Shown one piece after another: positions 38,743 to 49,184 of a stretch of DNA of 64,000 nucleotides. A program made the translations under genes and the position numbers. Origin of the DNA: Albula goreensis (lineage: Eukaryota; Chordata; Actinopteri; Albuliformes; Albulidae); assembly GCA_022829145.1 (NCBI GenBank), contig CM040746.1, positions 20,247,332 to 20,311,331 of the forward strand, read 5' to 3'. Positions within the stretch are counted from its first letter, which is position 1. Every line of letters starts with the position of its first letter. The notes under the pieces are model-generated. The model was given only the letters and a program-made list of their open reading frames with translations. It was not told the DNA's origin and did no database searches.

Positions 38743-39278
38743 TACAGTGGGGTCCAAAAAACTGAGACCACATTGAACATTTTGTCACAAACCTTTTTCA
38801 TGTAAATCTGGAAATAATCCGAAAGTTTTAGGATTTTAAAACATTTTAAACAAAGAAAAGTTATGACATCATAAATGAAGAAGAAATGTTGAAGACTCTG
38901 CACACTGTCTAGGTAAAAATTTAAGCGAATGTGTGACACTGACCCTGTCAATCCCTTGTAGTAAAGGTCAGGCCCCATCGAACATTTATTGGGACATATA
39001 AGGCCAAGAAAGTTTTGTGCACTTAAAGATCTTGTGATAACATGTACCATCAGGTTTTGCTCGAATTTGTACAGTCCAGGCTAGCTCCAGTGCACCCTGT
39101 CATTAAAGCAAAAGGGGAACATGTTGAAAACTACGACTTTCTGAAAATTCATGTACATTTTTCAAAGATAAAACCTTTCACTCAAATTGTAAATATAATT
39201 TGTGATTAATCAATTGTATTAAGTTGTAAAAGAATGCACTCTTCCACTAGTGGTCTCAAATTTCTGTACCCCACTGTA
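38743..39278. mobile_element. Tc1/mariner-type MITE, 536 bp
   Basis: The left end TACAGTGGGGTCCAAAAAAC is matched, inverted, by the right end CTGTACCCCACTGTA; both continue to GAGACCAC at about 30 bp. The outer TA on each side fits TA target-site use by the Tc1/mariner superfamily. No transposase is recognisable inside, so it is non-autonomous or decayed. It lies in duplication unit 1 only. Confidence 0.82.
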
Positions 39279-41559
39279 CGCTGTACGCTGTACATTGTAC
39301 ACCCACTCGAAATCCGTAACACTTGCAATTTAGAACACTGAAAAAGGTACACCGACAAACGTGCGGTATTCAATTATTTATTTGTAACTACCATTAAAAT
39401 TCCAACTAAACTTCTGTTGTGCATTCATTAGTGCAGGTTTCAACCGCTTAATTACTTAAAATAAATTACATTTACAAAGTGCCTTCTGCAACACGAATTA
39501 CTAATGGATAAAACGGACTATCCTAGTTAGTGGTGTGAGAAATATAGTCCCGCAAATGTACTATCCGATTTGAGTTCATGGACTCAGGAAAACAAGTTTT
39601 TGGCATCGGTTTTCTTGCCAATTCTTAATTTGTATGTGGGCTCAAATAAATTATGAATTTTGAATCTTTTCATAAACAGCCAGGGTTACATTTAAAAAAT
39701 GTTCTAGGCCTTTTCGGGGAAACAATTTTCATGAACCGTAAATATTTCCCATGGGCATAACGAGGCACGATGATTCAGGACCATGGACAGTGTTTCCTGA
39801 GCGTTCTGCCAGAGAAGTATCTTAAACTTAGCCCTGGGTATACTGTAACTATGACCTGAAATACACACATCTTTATCATTTGAACAATGGGTTAAATCAA
39901 TTATGATTTAAAACAAAGCATTACAATCCCTAGAAATAAAAGTTATATATTAGCAGTTTAGCAAGGAATAAATCGCAACAGGCTGTGCCGTTGCATGAAA
40001 CAAAACCATCACAGGGTGGTGTGGTTTCGGGTTCGCTCTGGGACGGCATCCCAGCACCCGTTCATTGTATATAATAGTCACACAGCTGCACAAACCATCA
40101 TGGTTTCTCCCTTTCTTTGGCAATTAATAAAACCGAGGACCTGATTGCGAGCAAAACTATTAAAACTCATGATTCTGTATTGATATTCAATAAATAGTCA
40201 ACTCTCCTACTGTTATGGGTGATACAAAGTATTTCACTGTGCTTTCACTGTTCAATTATTTATGTATTTATGTTTTTTTTTTAGTTCACATGCATTCTGA
40301 GGTAAAACCTCAGGATAACTGTAAGACATAAAGACATTTCTGACAGAAAGAATAACTAAAGATGACACACTGACTCGGTACATGCCGTTCCCCGACGAAG
40401 GACTCTGTGTTTAACATTAAAATGTGCCTTCAGCATGTATTAGTTCTCCAGAAATATATAATTAAACAGGACACATAGATAGTTCAAGACTGGCTAAAAG
40501 CATACTGAAATATACCAGTGATCTATAGCTCTTGACCTTTCCTGCAAGCACACCAGTCAATATGTCAACTTCGAATTCCGCCAGTAGATGTCGCCCTTTG
40601 TGAATATTTGGCTGTTCCTCTGAGCACCTCGGCTCGTTCCCATAGCATTTTAATGCGTTTCAGATACTCACGGTTATGCCCCTCTTTACTTGATATTTGT
40701 GCTAAATGATTAATCGTAAGTACCAAAAATCTTGAAATTAATGTGTGAACAATATAGCCTATGCATGTCGTACATAATCTCGCAAAGACAATGAATAATA
40801 GCATGTCCTCAATGCAAGCACATACACTTTCACGTCTGAATAAGATGATTCAGTTTGTGATTAAATATATTCCATTCAACTGCATGTGTGATCGATAACA
40901 ATGACTTCTTCTCTTGGATTGTCAAGAGCAAAGCCATACATGTCACTTGCATTAAATGTATTTATAGTGTAATACATCGGACACATTCAGCAAAGACGGA
41001 TTCTGCGGTGTGCTTCATAATGACTTTTCAATGGATATATTAATTTTTCTTGGGTTTTCTTTTGCACTACTATTTACATGGGCTAGGACACACGGTATAA
41101 TCCCATTCATGTAGCATCTTATTTGGATTCAGTTGCCTGCGAATCTATCTATGCTATAAAATGCTATTCTTTGAAGTTCCAGTAACAATAAGTGCGTGCT
41201 GACAGTTAATACGGTCTGGTTCATAAGATCTTAATAACATCAACAGGATGTTTTACTGGCGAAACTATTTGTCATGAGCTGTCTTTTAAAATGCGTCTTT
41301 TATAAATTTTGCAAATGGACCACAATACGGATCCTATATGGCAGCGAGTCGTAGCTTTCCATGTGCAGTGAACGTTGGTTACGTCTAGTGAAGCACGGAC
41401 AGCCACTCTAGTGATGACATTTTCTGGTTAAAGAGTTTAGTGCGTTGGAGGAGCTCTGCTATTAAAAATCTCAATTCAAAAATGATTTGGGGCAAATCTT
41501 AATATTTTTGAATGCCTTTCTGACAAAATACAAAGACATGATTTCTTTAACCTAGCAGC

Positions 41560-41783
41560 ATTACGCCGTTTCCGGTTCCTAACTGGTGTTTCCCCACTGC
41601 TAACTGTATTGGAAAAGCAGCAGATCCCGATGGCATGGACACTTACGCAAGGTCTGCCGCTTTGCCGTGCTACTGGAGCCTATTTACAGTCTCCTACTCT
41701 AACCCAGCTCCATCACCATCACCCAACAGCCCCGAGAGCACTGCAGCAACGCGACCAGCAACCCCGGAGTCAAACCAGGAGGC
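41560..41783 (+). promoter_or_regulatory. nrg2: NRG2 copy 1 leader with upstream ORFs
   Basis: This is the 5' leader immediately before the start codon. It contains two upstream ATGs. One at 41635 opens a 50-codon ORF whose TGA (41785-41787) overlaps the NRG2 start as ATGA. One at 41630 opens a 54-codon ORF ending at 41794, overlapping the main start. CCGTTTCCGGTTCC near 41567 resembles an ETS site and is shared with copy 2. Confidence 0.55.
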
Positions 41784-42192
41784 ATGAGGCTTGATTCAGT
41801 ACATTTTTCCATGCTGGTCATCGGGGTCTCCTTCGCCTGCTACTCCCCGAGTTTAAATTCCCTGCAGGACCAGGCTTACAAATCAACGGTGGTTATTGAA
41901 GGCAAGGTGCATTCGGTACCTGCGAATGCCTCCACGGAGCCGTACAGTGTGAATGTCAAAGTCCTGGACGTGTGGCCGTTGAACAGCGGGGGGTTGGAGA
42001 GAGAGCAGCTCGTCACGGTCGGGGAATTCGGCTCCGAGACTCCTTGCACCAAAGTGGAAAAGGACCACAGATATATATTTTTCATGGACCCAACCGACGA
42101 GCCCTTGGTATTCAAGGCATCGTTTGCTCCCCTGGACACCGGCAGCAAGAATCTAAAACAAGATGTTGGGAGGATCTTGTGCGAAGACTGCG
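41784..42192 (+). CDS. nrg2: NRG2 first coding exon, copy 1
   Basis: The exon encodes 136 residues plus one base, starting MRLDSVHFSMLVIGVSFACY and ending GRILCEDC before donor GTAAGT at 42193. The hydrophobic stretch near residues 9-19 followed by CYSPSLNSLQDQAYK, the LDVWPLNSGGLEREQ block, and RYIFFMDPTDEPLVFKASF are hallmarks of the neuregulin-2 N-terminal region before the Ig domain. The phase-1 end fits the family junction (DC|A). NRG2 is a membrane-anchored growth factor precursor whose EGF-like domain activates ErbB3 and ErbB4. Its Ig, EGF and transmembrane exons are not in this window. A near-identical second copy lies 6992 bases downstream, so the two probably act as alternative first exons. 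It differs from copy 2 near the end (for example ETPCTK and DTGSKNLKQ). Confidence 0.92.
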
Positions 42193-45100
42193 GTAAGTTT
42201 ATTCTGTATTCTTCCCCATGTCATTGCTTCATAGATGCATTGCATTTGTGCACCTGTATAACATTTTATAGTTATTAGTTACACATTCTAATATGATGCA
42301 CGCTTGTGGCTATGTAACAACTTTTTGTTTATAAAATACATATCTGAGCGTGTACGCATGGAATGGTTTGCCATTAGTGGGGCATCCCTGCAGCTTTGTT
42401 CCTTAAACTATGTAAACATCTGTAGGTTTCAGAAGCTAATGAATACGCACACGAGATAGAAGAAAATACATTTCGTAAGATATTCAATTAGCAAACTCAC
42501 ATGAAACACTGGTTTTCTCATTATTATGGTGCAGTTTACATGATAGGCCATAGACGTTTAGATTGCACGGTTATTTGTGGGCTTCTTTATAGTTTTCTTA
42601 TAGGCCAAAGCCATTTTCAACATATAAAACGCCTTTTTGTTCAGAGTGCAATGCCAGTCGTCCTCGTGTCTAGATTTATATATTCATGCCACAGGAATGT
42701 ATTCTTTGATTAACCAAAAAGTGATTGTTAAAGTTGTGGTAACAAGATCTCAGTTTTGATATGCGAAGATATGTCAAATATTTATGTGAAAATGATAACT
42801 CGGATGATTTAGGGATCAGGTAAGGGTTTCCGTCGCTGGTGTTGGCAGTACCGCTCTGCGCTCCTTTGACTGGCGTTTTTAATCCAATCTCTTGTGAACT
42901 TGGTCTGGCACGAGCATTCTCTTTTTGCCATCATTCTGTTGTTCATTTATTTAATTCCATGAGAGGAAGGAAATGCAGACTGTCAATAACAATAAGTTGT
43001 GTGTGCCACTGATGTTAGGATTTGTAAAGATGGTGTTTCCACTTTTAAGAACTCAGTGGCAAGACCATTGATAAAGGTTACTGAAACGACCAGACATTTC
43101 ACGTGTACGTGTATTGATTGTTCTTGCAACATCAGAGCAGATGAGGAATACACTGTCCCTTCATCAGTGCTTTTACATTCAGAGTGTTATTTTGGACAAA
43201 GGTGATCTGAAGATATGCTTAATCAGTGGCAATGTTATACAAATATAATTGCATGAACAAGACGTGTTTATGTTGATGTCTTTTTAAACAACTTTTCTCA
43301 CATGCATAACTTGGTGCAGGACCTCCGTGCAGCTTATGCTAAGGCAGGGGCAACATGTTATCATGTTATCATTTTCTCAGATAAGCCCCTGCCCTGTTAA
43401 CTGAGATCTGAACTTAAAGGACATTCTTGTAGAAATGCCAACCCCTAGTGTAGTAGTAATAGTAAGAGGTAGATACAAAGGGATGTACACGTTATTACTA
43501 GAAGGGTAAGAATGACTATTTTAAATTGCCCTTCACAGAGGCTTATGATGATAAATTTTGATAGCTTCAATGGTGCCCTTGTTGCCCATGTTGTTGCCGC
43601 ATCAGGAATCAGACTAGATCAATACTACGCAGAAGTATTTTTGATACCCATACATTTTTGTCATCATTCATTGAAGTTGTGTTGATCCAATGTTTGGAAT
43701 CAAAGAAGTTATGGACAGAAAGTGTGCAACTGATATAAACCTGATTTCAACTTAACAGTAAAAATGTTATGTATAATGTCCCAGAGCAATGGCATTTTCT
43801 GTAGGGAACCAGAACAATTCCAATGAGCAGCTTGTCAGAGTATTGAATAGATTTCAGAAAAATAAATATTATACCAAATAATGGCTATACTAGTTATGGC
43901 AATGGTAGTGTATGGCTGTGTCAACAGAATACTTTGGAGTTGTTAAATTCAGTGAAATCGAATATGATAAACAAAGCTAGAACACCATAATCATCAGACA
44001 GGAGGAGTGTTTTGATTTGGCCAGAATTGCTGAACTTGGCATGCAATTTACATTAATGGGTTATTATAGCCCATAATGATTCTGTAGTTGGGATGTTGCA
44101 ATTCTTTGAATTTAAGAAAAATTATAGCTGAATGTTTCAGAGTCCAGTCCAGGTCTTTTGAGGATGACAAAATGTGAAGAGAAAAACAGTGCATGTTTCT
44201 ATTGACTTGGTAATGATGTTGCTAATGGAAGATAGTAAATTAGGTAAACTTGCTTTATCACGGAAATCTGAAGTTGGTTGACAAGAGGGACGGTAGGTTT
44301 TGATTCACTAATGAAGTCAAGCATTTGGACTGCATAAACACTCACAAATCCATACAGTCATGCCAGAAAGTATAAGATTAACCCTAAGATTTACAAGAGC
44401 TATGTGGATATTACAGTGGTTAGCTTTTCATTAAAAAGTTCAATGAAGAGCATGAAAAGCACTGGCTTCACAGCTGTGTAAAAATCTTGTTACCACTGTT
44501 CGAAGTATCCCTGTTGCTTACAGAAAAGCTCCATTTAACATTTGGGGTTAATCAGCTCAATCTCAGTTCAGTCACCCCAGTTTTATGTAATTGGAGAGGT
44601 TATATCATTCCGACATAAAAACAGTCCCTGTTGTCAAAAATAGTGTGATGTTTGTCTTTACAAGAAGCTGAACATTAACTTAGACAGAATGTGTCAGAAA
44701 GGCAGTGTATGTGTGAATGTGCACAGTATACATGTTTACAAACAGCAGTGTACTTGTGAGACTTCCTCTTCAACCTTATAAAAATAAGATTTGTAGCATA
44801 ATTTTCAAATGCAATGTTGATTTTCCATTGTCCTCAAAAAGTCAATGGTAATGTACTCTGCCCATTTGACATCCAAGGTCTTATGTTCTGAAGTTTAGTG
44901 GCACCTCTAAAACCAATTTTGTGTTTCATAATGCTTATTTATGCTGGATATTGCATTAAGTATGTGGCTGAAATGTAAAAAAAATAATTTAATGTAAACT
45001 ATAATAACAAAAATAGTAATAACAGTAGTATAGGTGATTAGAAAGAAAGAATTTTCTTCATCACAGCCACAAATATGAAAGAATGAATACAGAGATCTGA

Positions 45101-48100
45101 AAAGCTTACCCAACTATAACTGTTAGCAGAACGTTATTGAGGTGCTGTGGAGCCTGTTGCAGACAGACAAGATTTCAGATGAGAGAGGATAAGTATACAA
45201 GCTGGGGAGGCCTTCTCTGGGGCTAACAAGGCATAGCTTCAAGGGTTCGCCGCTTCACAAGATGGAATGAAACAACAAGCATTGCCATGGAGACGGAAAC
45301 ATGCATGGCCACAACGGCAGACGCTTTTTCTCTGATGTCAGAGTGTGTAATTCTTTGGAATTGCTGCAGTCCTGCGCCTCGCACTGTGGCTCACAGGGTA
45401 CTGCAGCTTCTAATGAGAATATTTGAACCTGAAGCACTACTGCTCAAAGTATCCATTCATTTGCCTACTTGGACCAAATAATACTTCACTCTTGAATGCT
45501 AAGGCCCTAAAATTTAAATGTTTGACTGTAGTTTGAAGTCACATTTGTGCATGCTTTTTCTTGCTGTGAAAGACTGCAGCATACATCTGAGGTGGGTTCT
45601 ATTTGATAGCTGATCTCGACATATGAAGTGTATAGCTCAACATTAACTACGAATGTATAGGTGAAACCATAAAAAATTGTAAAAAATATCTTGCATGGAC
45701 ACTTGTCCTTTGTGTACATGCAGATATCTCTGCATTTACTTATTTATTTATGTTTGTCATCAATTTTAGTGTTGCAGCAGATGCATTTGTAAAAGCACAA
45801 ACATTGGTAATGATGAGACATGTCCTGATGTATGATTGTTTAAACAAGAGGGACAGTGCTGCCAGTAGGGTACTGTAGTTACTTTATGTCTTTGTGTAAG
45901 AAAGTTGGCCTAGGATGTATGTGGCTTGCTACACACAGTTTCTTTACAGCTATTGCAGCAACCCTTTTTCCTTACTTAAGTTTCATTTAATATCAATACA
46001 TTAAGGCAGGTGTTGTGCATAATATGTTTACTGTGAAGTTATGGTGAATCCGTTGGAGGTAATTCAGTGTAATAGAACAAAGTTGAAGTTAGAATATTTA
46101 ATTGATGGGACCATTTCAGACAGTATATTTCAGTATTTGTGAGGCCATTCAGTAGAACTGGTCCTAGCAAAAAGTAAAAATGTGTTGTAAAACAACGACA
46201 GGTGTCATATATAAAGACCAATGCTCTATTACATAAGAGGGGCGGTAGTTTGAGTATGAGTATGTCGTCATCAAAGTTTTCATCACTCGATTCGAAAATG
46301 GGTTTGAATAAGGACATATGCTAGCTACATATTTGTACATAAGAACAAGGAAAGCTGTTTTCTTTATCAAAACACATTTAATAAACACATTTGATGTACA
46401 AGCGTTTGCTCGAATAGGCGATTTTTCATCAATGATTCAGGACCATGGACAACATTCAACTGTTCCCTCGCACAGAGAACGCCACACAAGATTTGAGAAT
46501 AAGTGGTAGGACCAAAGGTATGTTTTCGAGATTTAGTTTTGTCTGCCTTCTATATATTAATATTAATTTACTTTATTTGGTCTGCCTATTCTAGAGCATC
46601 GTTGGTCATGAAATCTGTTGTTTTTTTCTTCGCCATATTAGTCCGATATTTATCAACTATGCAGTATGCTCTTTTCATATAATGGAATAATGGATTGACA
46701 CATAACGAAATTGGACTAATTTAATGACAAATTGGACCATTGTAATCCAGTTTTGTCTATTATTGACACCAGATAATGAATGGAAAATAAAACGTATGGG
46801 GTACAAAATGCTATCAATGCTCCGTTCTTTAAGAAACATTAAATGCGTGTAGCCACATAGTCCCCACACAAAGGGGATTAATAATGTAATAATTTTATGA
46901 TAACATACTAGCTTTCACGTTTTACGAAATTCATCTGGCATGCTATCAGATGAGGAAAAAGTGAAGTATGTCGATTTTCATCTGTTATAGGTATATGAAA
47001 ATACCAAAAATACGAAAAAAGGGAGGAGTGATGAGAGTTTAGTTAAGACGAATTAGTTATTCGGTTTTAACTTGCATATTATTTAGGTGAGTGGCACACG
47101 GTTCTGCAGTTTGCATAGATTCATACCACATGTCCCTCAGCAAGACTGGAATATTTCGCATTACTTATCTCAAAAGCACAACAGATGATGAGTATTTTAT
47201 AGGCCCTTGTCGATGCTGCATGTGTTAATTTAGCCATAAATGTGAGGGAAATTGGCTATAATAAAACGATGCAGTATGCACTAGAAAGTACAGTGTCAGA
47301 GTATCTAAATATAGAGCAAAAGTAGATCCTTTCGAAGTTATTCCGGTTTGTGGTCAGTTTTCAGTATGAACTGCGTCAATGATTGCGCTTGTAACAGTAG
47401 ATGTCGCCCTTTGTGAATGTTTGGCCGGTTTTCTGCAGCAGCTCGATGCGATCCCATCGCATTTATAATGCACATGTGTAGATCTGTTTAGGTGGTATAT
47501 ATGCTTTAGCACGAGTCTATATTTATTTTAAAATAGTGCCAATTCAGTTGTTATACTGTACATACTCGCGTGCTCATGTATGCGTATTTTACGTAGGCAA
47601 TTGTCGCCTAGGCATTGTAAATAATGTATCTCGTATTGTAAACACATACTTGAATTTAAATATGATGTATAAATCTATCATACTGTGAGTTCAATAAAAT
47701 AGAATCCATGCAGCCGTGTCGTATCCTGATTAGTTTTCCGAAGCAGAGCGATGAATGTGACCTGAATGCAGCGTATAATTTAATAATGGAATGAGCCGCC
47801 AAACTCATTCAGAACAGATTGTTGAAGAAACGAAGACACCAAAACGCATTAGTTGTCGCACCCAGCGCTTATCTCTGGTGTAGACTGTATTTCACTCAAT
47901 ATTCTGCATTTTATTGCGGGAACATTTTCCCAAGATGTAAGCATTTTCAGGTAAATTTATTTCGTAGAAGCATTTTTTTTTTCGATTTTTCCAGCTGATT
48001 CATGTATTGATTAAAATGATTATAGATTGATTTCAGTTGTTACGGATTGCAGATGGGATCGGTGACCTACAAGCATCTGTTGGTGGTCGACGCACTGTTG

Positions 48101-48198
48101 CTCCGTTCATAAAAACCCGTTATTTGTGTAAGAAGTTCCAGTCGGCGACACTGCGTGCGGGCAGGTGATATTTGCTCACGTAAGTCGCTAGTGTGTGA

Positions 48199-48205
48199 GG
48201 GGCGG
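48199..48205 (+). promoter_or_regulatory. GC box upstream of NRG2 copy 2
   Basis: GGGGCGG, an Sp-family site, lies in a CpG-containing stretch (about 48100-48260). The aligned region of copy 1 (near 41180-41340) shows no GC box by eye. Confidence 0.4.
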
Positions 48206-48551
48206 AGAGGACCGGAGCAGCAGTAGAGAGATGTATCATCGGCGAAACAATATATCGAGTCTTTTCTTTTCTCTGGAAAAAAATAAGTTTATTTAAGTCT
48301 TGCGGGGGACTACAAAACGGATTTTACATGCAAATATTTTGCTGCGTTTCTATGCTGTGAATATAGATCATTTCATCAGAGGCACTGGACGCCCACCCGA
48401 ACGATGACATTCTCCGGGTAAAGATAGCCTAGTGGCGTCTTGCAGGAGCCATGGCAGTAGAAGCGTCCATCAAAAACAAATATATACGACCCTCTGAATT
48501 TTAGAATGACTTTCTTACAGAATGCAGTCACAGAATTTTTAACCTAGCATC

Positions 48552-48775
48552 GTTACGCCGTTTCCGGTTTCTAGCTGGTGTTTCCCCTTTGCTAACTGTA
48601 TTGGAAAAGCAGCAGATCCCGATGGCATGGACACTTACGCAAGGTCTGCCGCTTTGCCGTGCTACTGGAGCCTATTTACAGTCTCCTACTCTAACCCAGC
48701 TCCATCACCATCACCCAACAGCCCCGAGAGCACTGCAGCAACGCGACCAGCAACCCCGGAGTCAAACCAGGAGGC
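48552..48775 (+). promoter_or_regulatory. nrg2: NRG2 copy 2 leader with the same upstream ORFs
   Basis: From 48590 to the start codon this leader is base-for-base the same as copy 1. The 50-codon upstream ORF starts at 48627 and ends with TGA at 48777-48779, again overlapping the main ATG as ATGA. The ETS-like TTTCCGG is also present. Confidence 0.55.
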
Positions 48776-49184
48776 ATGAGGCTTGATTCAGTACATTTTT
48801 CCATGCTGGTCATCGGGGTCTCCTTCGCCTGCTACTCCCCGAGTTTAAATTCCCTGCAGGACCAGGCTTACAAATCAACGGTGGTTATTGAAGGCAAGGT
48901 GCATTCGGTACCTGCGAATGCCTCCACGGAGCCGTACAGTGTGAATGTCAAAGTCCTGGACGTGTGGCCGTTGAACAGCGGGGGGTTGGAGAGAGAGCAG
49001 CTCGTCACCGTCGGGGAATTCGGCTCCGAGGCTCCGTGCACCAAAGTGGAAAAGGACCACAGATATATATTTTTCATGGACCCAACCGACGAGCCCTTGG
49101 TATTCAAGGCATCGTTTGCTCCCCTGGACACCAGTGGGAAGAACCTAAAAAAAGATGTTGGGAGGATCTTGTGCGAAGACTGCG
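48776..49184 (+). CDS. nrg2: NRG2 first coding exon, copy 2
   Basis: It has the same length and reading frame as copy 1 (136 residues plus one base), the same start MRLDSVHFSMLVIGVSFACY, and donor GTAAGT at 49185. The coding sequence is identical to copy 1 for the first 233 bases; later changes give EAPCTK instead of ETPCTK and DTSGKNLKKDVG instead of DTGSKNLKQDVG. The NGKNLKK-like form in copy 2 is closer to human NRG2 as I recall it. Both copies are open, have intact donors and would splice in the same phase to exon 2, which lies beyond the window. Whether copy 1, copy 2 or both are used cannot be told from sequence. Confidence 0.92.

Larger units (their letters stand above)
37763..45080 (+). 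repeat. NRG2 segmental duplication, unit 1
   Basis: Blocks align in order with unit 2: 37775-38085 with 45093-45405, the GATGATTCAGGACCATGGACA region near 39769 with about 46431, CAGTAGATGTCGCCCTTTGTG at 40582 with 47395, GAAGTTCCAGT near 41176 with about 48134, the exon at 41784 with 48776, and intron sequence near 42390 with about 49390. Between blocks the sequence has diverged. The right edge is inferred from where unit 2 begins. Confidence 0.8.

Noticed and set aside
38706..39050. 114-codon minus-strand ORF
   Set aside because: It lies almost wholly within the MITE and shows no transposase motif.
41876..42148. Minus-strand ORFs opposite NRG2 copies 1 and 2
   Set aside because: They are antisense shadows of the exon and appear in both copies only because the copies are nearly identical.
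44340..44700. Possible second Tc1-type element beginning ACAGTCATGCCAGAAAGT
   Set aside because: The start resembles a Tc1 terminal repeat, but no matching inverted end was found.
41784..49184. Two separate complete NRG2 genes
   Set aside because: No downstream NRG2 exon is present between the copies, so a duplicated first exon fits better than two genes.
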